64,000 nucleotides of DNA from an uncultured Erythrobacter sp. (GCA_947502305.1 CANMZA010000001.1:1426001-1490000); one strand, 5' to 3'. Positions 24,904 to 34,645 are shown, counted from the stretch's first letter. Notes: a model not told the origin generated them from the sequence alone. Translations and numbers: made by a program.

Positions 24904-25995
24904 ATGGGGATCGTAATGCAAGATAATTTTCCGGCCCGGCCAGAGGCGATCAACCCCGACTGGTTGACGAACCGCCTAGAAGCCGCCGGTTTGCTCAGCG
25001 TATCGCGCGTAACCAAGATTGAGCACACTCCAATTGGCACCGGCCAAGTTGGCGATTCGATCCGCTTTACCTTGACCTATGACAAACCCGGATCAGGTCC
25101 GCGCACAATCGCCGGTAAATTCGCCAGCTCCGATCCCGTCAGCCGCGGTACGGCGCAGATGATGAAACTCTATCTGCACGAGGTTTGCTTTTACCGCGAT
25201 TTTGCCGGTGAATTGCCGGTCACCACGCCGCGCCCGATCTTTGCCGATATTGCTGAGGATGGCGGCGATTTCATCCTATTGATGGAGGATATGGGCCCGG
25301 CGCGGCAGGGCAATCAGCTCAGCAGTTGTTCGTTGGATGACGCGCGCCATGCGATCACGCAGGCCGCCGCATTGCACGGCGCAAGCTGGGGCAATGCTCG
25401 CTTTATCGGTGCGCCTGATATCGCGCCTGATCCGCAAATCCGGGCCATGGCTCAGGCGCTCTATCCAAAATCTACGGCGACCTTCTTGGAACGCTATGCC
25501 GGTGATTTGCCCGATGACCTGCTGGCGATTGCGGCACGCATGGGCGAATTGGCGGCGGCGATTTTTGCGCCGCGTGCGGATCATAAATGCCTAGTGCATG
25601 GTGATTTTCGGCTCGACAATATGTTGTTCGCCGCGAAGGGCGGCGCCTTGCCGCTGGCGATTGTTGATTGGCAAACGCTGACCACGGGCGACGGCGCGGT
25701 TGATATTGGCTATTTCCTGGGCGCAGGCACCGGGTCAAAATTGCGGCGCAGCCATGAGGGCGAGCTGCTGACGTTGTATCTCGCTGAGATGGCCCGGCAC
25801 GGCGTTCAGTTAAGCCGCGAAGACATTGATCACGGCTATAAATTGGGCGCGGTGCAAGGTGCGTCCACCGCCGTGTTTAGCGCCGCCAATGTGGTTCGCA
25901 CCGAACGCGGCGATGCGAATTTCCTTTCCATGGCAACAGGCGCATTGGAATTGGTGCAAGACACAGACGCACTTCGTCTGTTTGAAACAACATAA
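24904..25995 (+). CDS. Phosphotransferase family protein (APH/choline-kinase fold)
   Basis: A 363-residue protein with the kinase-like fold: a nucleotide-binding Lys72 in IAGKFASSD, catalytic loop HGDFRLDN at 232-239 and metal-binding Asp255 in VDWQT. It resembles the ecdysteroid/choline kinase-like group common in sphingomonads and actinobacteria rather than true aminoglycoside kinases. The substrate is unknown. An alternative ATG lies four codons in. It ends seven bases before the next gene, and the two are probably co-transcribed. Confidence 0.85.
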   Translation: MGIVMQDNFPARPEAINPDWLTNRLEAAGLLSVSRVTKIEHTPIGTGQVGDSIRFTLTYDKPGSGPRTIAGKFASSDPVSRGTAQMMKLYLHEVCFYRDFAGELPVTTPRPIFADIAEDGGDFILLMEDMGPARQGNQLSSCSLDDARHAITQAAALHGASWGNARFIGAPDIAPDPQIRAMAQALYPKSTATFLERYAGDLPDDLLAIAARMGELAAAIFAPRADHKCLVHGDFRLDNMLFAAKGGALPLAIVDWQTLTTGDGAVDIGYFLGAGTGSKLRRSHEGELLTLYLAEMARHGVQLSREDIDHGYKLGAVQGASTAVFSAANVVRTERGDANFLSMATGALELVQDTDALRLFETT

Positions 25996-26002
25996 GGACA
26001 CG

Positions 26003-27073
26003 ATGATGCTGAGCAAAGGCGATGATTTTCCGTTGCACCAAACGCCGGAACCGGTCGCCTATGCTGGCAGCGATCGCAATTTTTACGATCGCTATTTCTT
26101 CAACGGTTACTCCGCAGATGGAACGACGTTTTTCGCGGTGGCTTTCGGCATTTACCCCGTGCTCGATGTGGTTGATGCGCATTTTTGTGTGATCAAAGAC
26201 GGGACGCAGCATTGCCTCCACGCCTCGCGCAAATTGTGCATGGAGCGGTTGGAGCTGAGTTGCGGCGGAATTGCGATTGAGGTGCTAGAACCACTCAATC
26301 GCTTGCGGGTGACGGTGGAAGGCGAAGGACTGGCCGCTGACATCACCTTCACCGGGCGCGCTTTCCCGATTGAGGAGCCGCGCTTTACTTGGAAACGCGG
26401 CCCGCGCACGATTATGGATTACACCCGGATGACGCAAAACGGCCATTATGAGGGCTGGATCAGTGTCGATGGTATTCGCAGCGATTTGCCAACCGGCACA
26501 GCGGGCACACGCGATCGCAGCTGGGGGATACGCCCGGTCGGCATGGCCGATCCGCAGGCACCGCAAGTGGTGCCGCAATTCTTTTGGCAATGGACGCCGA
26601 TCAACTTGCCCCGGCGCAGTGTCTTTTTCCATCTCAACGCCCATCCAGACGGGTCGGCATGGAACACGCGCGCCGTAAGCGTGCCCGATGGCTCTGATGC
26701 CGATGGCCAAATTCACACCAATGACGCTATTCTCGCCAGCACATTGCAAACCGCAACCCGTTGGCCATCCAGTAGCGAGCTGACCATTGCGGGCGAGGCA
26801 TTCACGCTGGAGCCTTTGCTGCGTTTTCAGATGCGCGGATTGGGATACACATCGCCCAATTGGGGGCACGGCCTCGATCACGCAGAGCTAGAAATCGAAC
26901 GCGAAGACATTAATCTGTCGAGCATTGATCCCGCACGGCCAGACAATTTGCATGTCCAAATGCTGTGCCGCGTCACCGGGCCTTCGCAAGAGACCGGCTT
27001 CGGCGTGTTTGAACAATTGGCGATTGGCGACTACGCGCCATTAGGACTCACCGGCCTCGCTGCGCCGGCTTAA
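26003..27073 (+). CDS. CrtC/AttH-like lipocalin-fold protein of unknown function
   Basis: A 356-residue protein started at the ATG preceded by AAGGA. It is soluble, without signal peptide, rich in Trp and beta-strand patterns, with RDRSWGIRPVG (about 170-180) and HLNAHPDGSAWNTR further on. Sequence of this type, with an RDxSWG motif, is seen in proteins related to hydroxyneurosporene synthase/AttH and in DUF7064/7065-like families that accompany kinase-like genes. I assign no reaction. It is tightly linked to the upstream phosphotransferase, which suggests the two act on the same compound. Confidence 0.7.
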   Translation: MMLSKGDDFPLHQTPEPVAYAGSDRNFYDRYFFNGYSADGTTFFAVAFGIYPVLDVVDAHFCVIKDGTQHCLHASRKLCMERLELSCGGIAIEVLEPLNRLRVTVEGEGLAADITFTGRAFPIEEPRFTWKRGPRTIMDYTRMTQNGHYEGWISVDGIRSDLPTGTAGTRDRSWGIRPVGMADPQAPQVVPQFFWQWTPINLPRRSVFFHLNAHPDGSAWNTRAVSVPDGSDADGQIHTNDAILASTLQTATRWPSSSELTIAGEAFTLEPLLRFQMRGLGYTSPNWGHGLDHAELEIEREDINLSSIDPARPDNLHVQMLCRVTGPSQETGFGVFEQLAIGDYAPLGLTGLAAPA

Positions 27074-27158
27074 TTGACCGCTTTTCATTCTCCCCGCGTA
27101 GTCGCATCAGGCTGCCACCAAATTCTGGGTAATTTGCGCCCACTTTAGAAAGAACTTC

Positions 27159-28028
27159 ATGACCCAAATTGCGAACAAAACCGCTCATGTCACCGGCGCT
27201 GCTTCTGGCATTGGCTATGCACTCACGAAATCGCTGCTGAAACGCGGATGCAAGGTGATGATGTCGGATATTGACGGCGAAAAACTCGCCGAAGCGCACG
27301 CCGCAATGGTCGCCGAATTTGGCGCGGACAATGCGGCGATGGTGATCTGTGATGTCGCCGACGCCGCCGCTCTTCACGCCGCTGCAAAAGCCACCAAGGA
27401 CGCCTTTGGCAGCATCCACTTATTGTTCAACAATGCCGGGGTCAGTTTGGCGGGGTATCCCGGTACCTTTGATCTACGCGATTGGCGCTGGATCACCGAT
27501 ATCAATGTCTTGGGCGTCGCTTACGGCGTCGAAGCATTCGTCCCATTAATGGCCGAACATGGCGAAGGCGGCCATGTCATCAACACGGCATCTATGGCCG
27601 GTCACGCATCAATGCCCGGAATGGCGCCTTATCACGCGTCAAAATTCGCGGTGGTTGGATATTCAGAGGCGCTAAAGCTAGAATTGTCCCGCGCCGGCAT
27701 CGGTGTTTCCTGCTTGTGCCCGACTTGGGTGGTGTCCAACATCCACAACACAGCCGACCACAGCCCCAGCGCCATCGACGGCGCGGATATTGGCCGGGCG
27801 CAATTCAAACAATCCAAGGCGTACGAACGCATCAAAGCGGTGATCGAAAACGGCATGAAGGCCGACACTTACGCCGAATTGTGCATGGCCGGGATCGAGG
27901 CAGATCGGTTGCATATCTTCAACGACCCCGAAATGCGCGAGGCTTTGATTGCGCGCCACAATTCCAACCTTACCGAATTCGACGCAAACCTTGCGGACCT
28001 CAAAAGCATCCAATCGGACGAGGCATAA
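27159..28028 (+). CDS. SDR family NAD(P)-dependent oxidoreductase
   Basis: A 289-residue classical short-chain dehydrogenase. Cofactor motif TGAASGIG spans residues 12-19, NNAG is at 91-94, and the catalytic set is Ser145, Tyr158 and Lys162 (TASMAG and PYHASK). An Asp in MMSDIDG at the end of the second strand favours NAD over NADP. The C-terminal 60 residues are a helical extension. The substrate is unknown. It is followed by the next gene after three bases, so the two are co-translated. Confidence 0.9.
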   Translation: MTQIANKTAHVTGAASGIGYALTKSLLKRGCKVMMSDIDGEKLAEAHAAMVAEFGADNAAMVICDVADAAALHAAAKATKDAFGSIHLLFNNAGVSLAGYPGTFDLRDWRWITDINVLGVAYGVEAFVPLMAEHGEGGHVINTASMAGHASMPGMAPYHASKFAVVGYSEALKLELSRAGIGVSCLCPTWVVSNIHNTADHSPSAIDGADIGRAQFKQSKAYERIKAVIENGMKADTYAELCMAGIEADRLHIFNDPEMREALIARHNSNLTEFDANLADLKSIQSDEA

Positions 28029-28031
28029 ATC

Positions 28032-29258
28032 ATGGCCGAAACAGATCCTGAATTCGACATCATCGTCTATGGCGCGACCAGCTTCGTCGGGCAGATCATC
28101 ACGCAATATTGCCACGACACCTTCACCGATCGATCGGTAAAATGGGCGATAGCCGGGCGATCAGCGTCCAAATTGGCAGAAGTCAGCGATGCCGTTGGCC
28201 TGTCGGGCATCAAAATGATCACCGCCGATGCGTCTGACAAAACCGCATTGGCGGCCATGTGTGCACGCACCGATGTCGTTATGTCGACCGTTGGCCCCTA
28301 TGCGCTTTACGGCGATATTCTGGTTGAGGTGTGCGCCGCATCTGGCACGCATTATTGCGACCTAACCGGCGAGCCGCAATGGATCCGTAAAATGCAAATA
28401 CGGCACGAAGCCGCCGCCAAAACCAGCGGCGCGCGCATCGTCCATTGCTGCGGCTTTGATTCGATTCCTTCCGACCTTGGCGTCCATTTCCTTCAGCAAG
28501 AGGCTCTCAAACAGCACGGCGAAACCTGCGCCGATGTCGATATGCGCGTCGTCAAAATGAAAGGCGGCGCATCAGGCGGCACCATCGCCAGCATTATCAA
28601 TATGGTGAAAGAGGCCTCTGGCGACGCTGACCTGCGCCGCGAATTGAAAGACCCCTACAGCCTGTGCCCGCCCGATCACGGCTTCACCGCGGTGCAGAAC
28701 GAAATCACAATGGCCTATGACGAGGCCTATGACAGTTGGATCGCCCCATTCATAATGGCGGCGATCAATTCCCGCGTCGTTCACCGCTCCAACGCACTCT
28801 CTGGCAATTTGTACGGCGAAAATTTCCAATATGAAGAGGCGATGGTGACCGGAAAAGGTTCGCGCGGCAAACGCATGGCGCGCATGACCCGTTGGGGCAT
28901 GGGCGCAATGATGGTCGGCATGGCGCTGCCGCCGGTGCGCTGGTTGTTAGAGACAAAGATCCTGCCCAAGCCGGGCGAAGGCCCCGGCCCCAAGGAACAA
29001 TTGGAGGGCGAGTTTGATCTGGTATTCCTGGGCGAAACGAAAAGCGGCGGAAAAATCCGCACCCGTGTAACCGGTGATCGTGATCCCGGCTATGGTTCCA
29101 CCGCAAAGATGTTGTCGCAGGCGGCCGTGTGTTTGGCGAAAGACATTCCAGCCGAAACACCCGGAGGTTTTTGGACCCCGGCGACACTCATGGGCGATGC
29201 GTTGATCCAGCGCCTGCGCGCGCATTCCGGCCTAACCTTCGAAGTGGAGAAGGTTTAA
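28032..29258 (+). CDS. Saccharopine dehydrogenase / trans-acting enoyl reductase family protein
   Basis: A 408-residue protein with an N-terminal Rossmann fold (IIVYGATSFVGQ, residues 10-21) and the LVEVCAASGTHYCDLTGEP stretch typical of the saccharopine-dehydrogenase-like group. Mycobacterial relatives act as trans-acting enoyl reductases in phenolic glycolipid biosynthesis. That makes a lipid or polyketide reductase plausible here, but the substrate is not visible. A hydrophobic segment occurs near residues 295-315. It is coupled to the SDR gene in front. Confidence 0.82.
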   Translation: MAETDPEFDIIVYGATSFVGQIITQYCHDTFTDRSVKWAIAGRSASKLAEVSDAVGLSGIKMITADASDKTALAAMCARTDVVMSTVGPYALYGDILVEVCAASGTHYCDLTGEPQWIRKMQIRHEAAAKTSGARIVHCCGFDSIPSDLGVHFLQQEALKQHGETCADVDMRVVKMKGGASGGTIASIINMVKEASGDADLRRELKDPYSLCPPDHGFTAVQNEITMAYDEAYDSWIAPFIMAAINSRVVHRSNALSGNLYGENFQYEEAMVTGKGSRGKRMARMTRWGMGAMMVGMALPPVRWLLETKILPKPGEGPGPKEQLEGEFDLVFLGETKSGGKIRTRVTGDRDPGYGSTAKMLSQAAVCLAKDIPAETPGGFWTPATLMGDALIQRLRAHSGLTFEVEKV

Positions 29259-29306
29259 GGAAGATAGGGTTTTACCAACCACCCAAACTGCGGCAGACCT
29301 CCTCAC

Positions 29307-29789
29307 ATGAGCGAACTCGAACAATACAAGCTGCGAAAGAAGCTTCGTGAATCGTGCAGGATTGGTTGGTCCGAACTGGTCAATCTACCCGTTTTAGGTT
29401 TGCACAATTTTCACGCCAAGATTGATACCGGTGCTGCGACTTCATCGTTGCACGCCGTGGGAATACGAATTTTTGAGCGCGATGGCGCAGAATGGGCCAG
29501 TTTTTCCGTTCCCAAATCACCGCGCCACAACGCCCAAACCTGTGAAGCCCGCATTGTCGCAAAACGAAAAATAAAAAGTTCTAATGGGCTTACCGATCAG
29601 AGGTATGTTATTGAAACGCCAATGCAGATGGGCCCTCTCATTTGGATGGGCCAGATGACTCTCGCAAATCGTCAATCCATGGCGTTCCCGATCTTGATCG
29701 GTCGGCGAGCGTTGAAGCGTGGATTTCTAGTAGATTGCAGCAAACGCTGGATATTGGGCGCGCCAAAGCCCCTATCCCCCTTGCCCTAA
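29307..29789 (+). CDS. RimK-associated retropepsin-like protein (DUF785 / ATP-dependent zinc protease family)
   Basis: A 160-residue protein whose core begins with the aspartic-protease-like motif [13 protein letters not shown] (Asp40) and ends with the [17 protein letters not shown] strand pattern. Families of this kind occur next to RimK-type ATP-grasp ligases in many bacteria. A peptidase that trims or processes a glutamate-tailed product is the usual inference. It is cytoplasmic, with no signal peptide. It ends 17 bases before the rimK start and is probably co-transcribed with it. Confidence 0.85.
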   Translation: MSELEQYKLRKKLRESCRIGWSELVNLPVLGLHNFHAKIDTGAATSSLHAVGIRIFERDGAEWASFSVPKSPRHNAQTCEARIVAKRKIKSSNGLTDQRYVIETPMQMGPLIWMGQMTLANRQSMAFPILIGRRALKRGFLVDCSKRWILGAPKPLSPLP

Positions 29790-29806
29790 ATAAAAGAGAG
29801 ATCGCC

Positions 29807-30712
29807 ATGAAAATCGCCATGCTTGCGCGCAATCCGAACCTATATTCTCACAAGCGGCTGATCGCTGCCGCTGAAGAGCGCGGGCATACGTGTGATATTC
29901 TCAACACGACACGGTGCACCGTCAACATCGCCAGCCACCGCCCGACAGTAATGTACAAGGGTGAGACGTTGGAAAAATATGATGCCGTGATCCCCCGCAT
30001 CGGGGCATCAATCACCAATTATGGTCTGGCAGTTTTGCGCCAATTTGAAATGGGCGGTGTTTGGCCGCTGAATGAAAGCGTCGCCATCGGCCGCAGCCGT
30101 GACAAGCTGCGTTCCACCCAGATTATGGCGAAGCACGGCCTCGGACTTCCGCTCACCGCTTATGCCAATGACCCGAAGCAAGCGGAGCAGATCATCAAGG
30201 CAGTGAATGGCCCGCCAGTGGTGATCAAACTGCTCGAAGGCACACAGGGTATTGGTGTGGTTCTGGCCGAAACATTGAAAGGCGGCGTGTCGATTATTGA
30301 AGCGTTCCGCGGGGCCAATATCAATATTATGGTTCAGGAATTCATCAAAGAAGCTGGCGGGGCCGACATTCGTTGCTTGGTCGTCGGCGGCAAAGTGGTC
30401 GCGGCGATGAAACGGCAGGGCGCAGAGGGCGAATTCCGTTCAAACCTCCACCGCGGCGGCAGCGCGCAATTGATCAAAATCACGCCTGAGGAACGGTCAA
30501 CCGCCGTTCGTGCGGCAAAGGTGATGGGCCTGAATGTGTGCGGAGTGGACTTGCTGCGCGCCAATCACGGACCAGTGATTATGGAGGTTAATTCCTCCCC
30601 CGGCCTCGAAGGAATCGAAACCGCCACTGGAAAAGATATTGCCGGTCAAATCATTGAATTTATTGAGGTGAATGCCGCCAAAGGCACCGCCAAGACCAAA
30701 GGCACTGGTTAG
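29807..30712 (+). CDS. rimK: RimK-type alpha-L-glutamate ligase (ATP-grasp)
   Basis: With the ATG at 29807 (AGAGAG upstream) the protein has 301 residues, the normal RimK length. ATP-grasp features are visible: [16 protein letters not shown] for nucleotide binding, [20 protein letters not shown], and the metal-binding [15 protein letters not shown]. RimK adds glutamate residues to the C-terminus of ribosomal protein S6 in E. coli; in other bacteria it may act on other substrates. An earlier frame start at 29642 would overlap the retropepsin-like gene and is rejected. It ends overlapping the convergent next gene by four bases. Confidence 0.92.
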   Translation: MKIAMLARNPNLYSHKRLIAAAEERGHTCDILNTTRCTVNIASHRPTVMYKGETLEKYDAVIPRIGASITNYGLAVLRQFEMGGVWPLNESVAIGRSRDKLRSTQIMAKHGLGLPLTAYANDPKQAEQIIKAVNGPPVVIKLLEGTQGIGVVLAETLKGGVSIIEAFRGANINIMVQEFIKEAGGADIRCLVVGGKVVAAMKRQGAEGEFRSNLHRGGSAQLIKITPEERSTAVRAAKVMGLNVCGVDLLRANHGPVIMEVNSSPGLEGIETATGKDIAGQIIEFIEVNAAKGTAKTKGTG

Positions 30713-31773
30713 ATCACCTCATCTTCATCGAGCAGTTGATCGCAAGTAATCGCCTCTTCAATCCGCTCCAATCGTTCTCCAACCGTGTCGAAGATTTTGA
30801 CCTCTGCGACATGGAGCAATGCGTCCCCTTGATTGACGATGGGCAGGTTGGAATGGCCGATCACAATGCCATCAACTGGTGAGAGGACTTCTTCCTCACC
30901 TTGGCCGAAAATGTCGCTGACATAGGCGACGACGCTGCCCTGATGCACTTTTGTACCGGATGGCGCGACCAATCTGCAAATGCCGCCTTTACTGGATCGC
31001 AGCCATACCGTTTTCTTGGCCTGCGCCGGCGCGTCACCGCGTTTTCCAAGCCGTTTGGTTTGAATGATTTCGAGCTTTCTGAGCACTCGCAAAATGCCAT
31101 TGACCCCGGTCAGCGCGGAATATTCGTCAAATCGCAGAGCTTCGCCGGCCTCCATCAAAAGCATATCAACGCCCGCATCCCGCGCGAATGCTCTGAGAGA
31201 GCCCGGGCGCAGTTCCGCTTCGATCACAACCGGCGCGCCAAATTCCATCGCCAATTCTTTCAGGTCAGGATTCCCTGACGCAATCCGAATTTGCGGCAAA
31301 TTGTATCGATGCAAGGCGGCGCTATGAATATCGATCCCGAGCGAGCAACGGCCAATAACTTCTGTGGTAAAAATATTGGCGAGCTGAGACGCGAGAGAGC
31401 CGCGCTCTGTTCCGGGGAAAGACCGATTAAGATCACGGCGGTCGGGCAAATACCGGCTGTGGGCGATCAATCCGAACATATTGACCACGGGTGCGAAAAT
31501 CACAGTTCCGCGCATGGTCGCCGGATTGAGTTTTTTCATGGTCCGGCGGATGATCTCAGTGCCGATAATCTCATCACCATGAATGGCCGCGCTTATGAAT
31601 ATCGTCGGCCCGGCGCGTTTGCCGTGGAAGATTTTGACTTCGAGGTTGGCCTGCATACCAGCGGAGAGGTCACTAACCGGAAGGGCAACCTTACCGCGTT
31701 GCCCCGGCGCAATCACTTCGCCGCCAATTTCAAACGGCTTTGCTTTGCTTTCGGTTTCCATAAATTGATGCAT
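30709..31773 (-). CDS. Succinylglutamate desuccinylase/aspartoacylase family protein
   Basis: A 354-residue zinc carboxypeptidase-like protein. Zinc ligands are His65 and Glu68 in [10 protein letters not shown] and His150 in [14 protein letters not shown] follows the arginine-rich loop. The C-terminal 100 residues form a second, biotinyl-like beta domain ([18 protein letters not shown]). The family removes acyl or amino-acid groups from N-acyl amino acids; here it forms a trio with RimK and a retropepsin-like gene, so it might remove glutamate or related tails. The first ATG has AGGAA directly next to it and the second ATG (31761) is a fair alternative. Confidence 0.85.
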   Translation of the reverse strand: MHQFMETESKAKPFEIGGEVIAPGQRGKVALPVSDLSAGMQANLEVKIFHGKRAGPTIFISAAIHGDEIIGTEIIRRTMKKLNPATMRGTVIFAPVVNMFGLIAHSRYLPDRRDLNRSFPGTERGSLASQLANIFTTEVIGRCSLGIDIHSAALHRYNLPQIRIASGNPDLKELAMEFGAPVVIEAELRPGSLRAFARDAGVDMLLMEAGEALRFDEYSALTGVNGILRVLRKLEIIQTKRLGKRGDAPAQAKKTVWLRSSKGGICRLVAPSGTKVHQGSVVAYVSDIFGQGEEEVLSPVDGIVIGHSNLPIVNQGDALLHVAEVKIFDTVGERLERIEEAITCDQLLDEDEVI

Positions 31774-32205
31774 TTCCTGCTAGTAGACCGGCGGACGTAT
31801 GGGGTTTGCGCTGCCGAAGCGATTTTCAAACCACTTGCAGTGAACCCCGGTTTCAGGATCCTCTAATACTTGTAGTTGGCGCATCGGAGAATTTAATTTT
31901 TGGCGCCTGCATTCCGGCCCAATCTTAGTCGTAACGATGCCACTGATACCGAGTCGCAAACAAGCAGGCGGCTTGGGACACTCAGGAAAAGCCTGGCGGG
32001 CGCAATGTTCGGAATTTTGAAACGAGCAACCGTAACAAATGACGGCTTTCCCAGCCTTTAGGATGCCAAATGACGGGCGGGCTAAACTGCAAGGCAGGAA
32101 CGCACTCTCACTAGCGCGAATTTTGATAGCTCTGCTCTGTCCAACGCCGCTGATTGAGCGTCAATTTCGCCCAACCCAGATCACAAGTCATTGAAAATAA
32201 ACCGG
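31774..32205. other. Intergenic stretch without a recognisable gene
   Basis: About 430 bases between the aspartoacylase-like gene and tRNA-Tyr. Neither strand has an open frame with convincing codon pattern, and no hairpin terminator or RNA family is recognised. It presumably holds the promoter of the aspartoacylase-like gene. Confidence 0.6.
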
Positions 32206-32291
32206 TGGTGGACAGGATAGGATTCGAACCTATGTACGCTTGCGCGGGCAGATTTACAGTCTGCTGCCTTTAACCACTCGGCCACCTGTCC
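32206..32291 (-). tRNA. tRNA-Tyr (GTA anticodon)
   Basis: The minus strand gives a class II tRNA of 86 bases: acceptor GGACAGG pairing with CCTGTCC, discriminator A and an encoded CCA. The anticodon stem CAGA/TCTG carries loop CTGTAAA with anticodon GTA. A long variable arm (CCGCGCAAGCGT region) and T-loop TTCGAAT complete the fold. Confidence 0.95.
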
Positions 32292-32490
32292 ACACAGGGT
32301 TTTCGCAAATTGCACACCAAATGCGTGCTTTGAAAAAGGAGCTTGGCCGAAGCGGCCTCGCTGCCGAGAGGCGACCCTTTGGCGAAGCGGCGCTTGCCTG
32401 TCAATGGGGCGGCTGGCAGGGGAGCGGTAATAACGCATCGTAATACAACACGCCGAGCAATCAGCCGGACAATCGGGACTTAGAAATTCA

Positions 32491-33288
32491 ATGGCAAAAG
32501 GTGAACGCAAGCGCGCATTGCGCGGACGCGCTGGACGGATGAAGGGTGGTCGCGGATCAGGCGGCACGACGCCGGGTAATGTCCGCCTGTGGGGCCGTCA
32601 TCCGGTTGAGGCCGCGCTAAAGAACCCTTTGCGGGTGCATCGCAAATTATGGGCCACGCGGGACGGCATCGCATCGCTGGATGGCGATTTGCCCGAAGAT
32701 TTCCCAATCGAATATGCCGACCCCAGCGATCTTGGGCGTTTGGTCGCCAAGGATGCCCCGCATCAAGGATTGGTTTTGGAGAGTGAAGCGCTCGATGGTG
32801 CATTTCTGGATGAGGTTGCCACTGGCGATCCTGCACGCCCGGTGGTTATCCTCGACCAAGTGACCGACCCGCATAATGTTGGCGCGATCCTGCGATCCGC
32901 TGCGGCGTTTGGCGCGGCGTGTATCATTACCCAAGACCGCCATGCCCCGCCCGAAAGCGGCGTCATCGCCAAATCTGCATCGGGCGCACTGGAAACCGTG
33001 CCGTGGGTGCGTGTCGTCAATTTGGCCCGCGCTTTGGATGAACTTGCAGAGATCGGATATTGGCGCATTGGCATGACCGGAGAGGCGGAAGAGACCTTAG
33101 CGCAGGCAATGCCGACCGGCGCGCTGGCGATTGTCATGGGCGCAGAGGGCGAAGGGATGCGGCACAATATCTCGGCGCATTGCGATGCCCATGCGCGCCT
33201 GCCAATCTCTTCGTCTATCGAAAGTCTTAATGTTTCGAATGCAGCAGCCATTGCACTCTATGCGGCGGCGACACGCACCGCAGAATAG
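32491..33288 (+). CDS. rlmB: 23S rRNA (guanosine-2'-O-)-methyltransferase RlmB (TrmH family)
   Basis: A 265-residue SPOUT methyltransferase. The three family motifs are present: DPHNVGAILRSA, MGAEGEGMRHN and SSIESLNVSNAAAIALYA. The N-terminal part has the basic tail KGERKRALRGRAGRMKGG and the substrate-binding LWGRHPVEAAL domain found in RlmB. It methylates the ribose of G2251 in 23S rRNA (E. coli numbering). A TrmH-family enzyme with another RNA target is possible. It is followed by a lipoprotein gene in the same direction. Confidence 0.9.
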   Translation: MAKGERKRALRGRAGRMKGGRGSGGTTPGNVRLWGRHPVEAALKNPLRVHRKLWATRDGIASLDGDLPEDFPIEYADPSDLGRLVAKDAPHQGLVLESEALDGAFLDEVATGDPARPVVILDQVTDPHNVGAILRSAAAFGAACIITQDRHAPPESGVIAKSASGALETVPWVRVVNLARALDELAEIGYWRIGMTGEAEETLAQAMPTGALAIVMGAEGEGMRHNISAHCDAHARLPISSSIESLNVSNAAAIALYAAATRTAE

Positions 33289-33324
33289 AGCAGAGCTGTG
33301 TGACATTATGGGGGAGTGAATAAA

Positions 33325-34203
33325 ATGAATCTTCAAACATCATCCAAAGCAGCCGCGACGGCGTTGCTCGCAGGATTATCTTTGCTGCTGACGGGGTGTT
33401 TCATCACGCCGGGCAAATTCACTTCCGAATTGATCCTGACTGAGGAAGACCGTTTTAGCTTCACCTATGAAGGGGAAATTTTCTTCCTCGGCCTCTCGGG
33501 CCTTGCTGAATTGGGTGCAGCGGCGGACGAATTTGTCGCCGAAGAATGCTATGATGAGGACACCTATGTGGAGCGTGAATGCTCCGCCACAGAATTGAGC
33601 GATCAGCGCGCAGCATGGGATGCCAATGCCGGAGTGCGCGCAGCCGAGGCCGCGCAGCAGGCCGAGCAGATGTCCGCAATTATGGGCGGTATTGATCCAT
33701 CCGATCCCGAAGCGTCCGCTGAACTGGCACGCCTGCTCTTGCGTCAAGAAGGCTGGGACCGGGTTGAGGACAAAGGCGACGGCGTTTTCGACGTCAGCTA
33801 TTCCGTCAGCGGCGAATTGAGCCACGATTTCATGTTTCCAATCATCGAAGGATTTCCGGCTGCCAATCCGTTTGTTCAAATCATCCTGCGCGATGGCGAT
33901 GTGGTAAGGGTCAACGCGCCCGGCTTCTCTGCTGGAAATGAAAGCAACCCGATGGCCGCCATGATGGGCGGAATGGGCGGCATGGCCGGATTGTCTGCCA
34001 TGGGCCAGCAAGGCGCCGGATCAGGCGAAATGCCCAATACGCCGGTCATCGAGGGAACCTTCACAATCGTGACCAATGGCGTGATCCGCGCCAACAACAC
34101 CGATGAAGGCGGCGTGCCGACGGCGCGCGGTGACGAACTGGTATGGAGCATCTCGCCGCGCACACAGGCCGCACCGACCGCGCTCATTGATCTGTCGCGT
34201 TAA
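33325..34203 (+). CDS. Predicted lipoprotein, unknown function
   Basis: A 292-residue protein with a signal sequence and lipobox LLTGC ending at Cys25. The ATG is chosen because GGGGGAG precedes it; an in-frame GTG three codons earlier is weaker. The mature part is acidic with a Cys pair (EECYDEDTYVEREC), a beta-rich middle (VFDVSYSVSGELSHDF) and a Met/Gly-rich stretch (NPMAAMMGGMGGMAGL), which is low in complexity. No family is recognised. It ends before a strong bidirectional terminator. Confidence 0.75.
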   Translation: MNLQTSSKAAATALLAGLSLLLTGCFITPGKFTSELILTEEDRFSFTYEGEIFFLGLSGLAELGAAADEFVAEECYDEDTYVERECSATELSDQRAAWDANAGVRAAEAAQQAEQMSAIMGGIDPSDPEASAELARLLLRQEGWDRVEDKGDGVFDVSYSVSGELSHDFMFPIIEGFPAANPFVQIILRDGDVVRVNAPGFSAGNESNPMAAMMGGMGGMAGLSAMGQQGAGSGEMPNTPVIEGTFTIVTNGVIRANNTDEGGVPTARGDELVWSISPRTQAAPTALIDLSR

Positions 34204-34273
34204 ATCGCAGCCATATCCCAGCGCCCATATCCGCGGCCTTCCCCGCTCTGGGAAAATTCGGCCGAACGCAAAT

Positions 34274-34328
34274 AAAAGGCCCCGCCTGCCCTGCAAAAAA
34301 TGCAAAGGGCAAGCGGGGCCGATTTTTT
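34274..34328. terminator. Bidirectional terminator between the lipoprotein gene and HU
   Basis: GGCCCCGC (34278-34285) pairs with GCGGGGCC (34313-34320), with a second inner stem TGCCCT/AGGGCA and an A-rich loop. Six T residues follow on the plus strand. The A-run at 34274-34277 gives a shorter T-tract for the minus strand. Confidence 0.9.
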
Positions 34329-34372
34329 ATCAATGCCTAAAAATCAATTCTGCGCTAACCGCGCCAGCGTTC

Positions 34373-34645
34373 TTAGTTGACGGCATCCTTGAGGCCTTTG
34401 CCAGCCTTGAACTTTGGTTGGTTCGACGCTTTGATCGGCATCGGTTCACCGGTGCGCGGATTGCGGCCCATCGACGCCTTACGCTTGGCAACAGCAAATG
34501 TGCCAAACCCGACCAGACGCACTTCGTCACCGCCCGCAAGCGCTTTTTGGATCGCGTCAAACACGCCTTCTACGGCGCTGGACGCATCATTCTTGGAAAG
34601 GCCGCTCGTCTCTGCAACTGCGCTGATCAAATCATTTTTGTTCAT
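34373..34645 (-). CDS. hupB: DNA-binding protein HU-beta
   Basis: A 90-residue HU protein, the canonical length: MNKNDLISAVAETSGLSK at the start, GFGTFAVAKRKASMGRNPRTG forming the DNA-binding arm, and AGKGLKDAVN at the end. HU bends and compacts DNA as a dimer. GAGGGGAA lies just before the ATG. The frame is open further upstream but without HU sequence. It sits downstream of lon in the same direction, as in many Proteobacteria. Confidence 0.97.
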   Translation of the reverse strand: MNKNDLISAVAETSGLSKNDASSAVEGVFDAIQKALAGGDEVRLVGFGTFAVAKRKASMGRNPRTGEPMPIKASNQPKFKAGKGLKDAVN

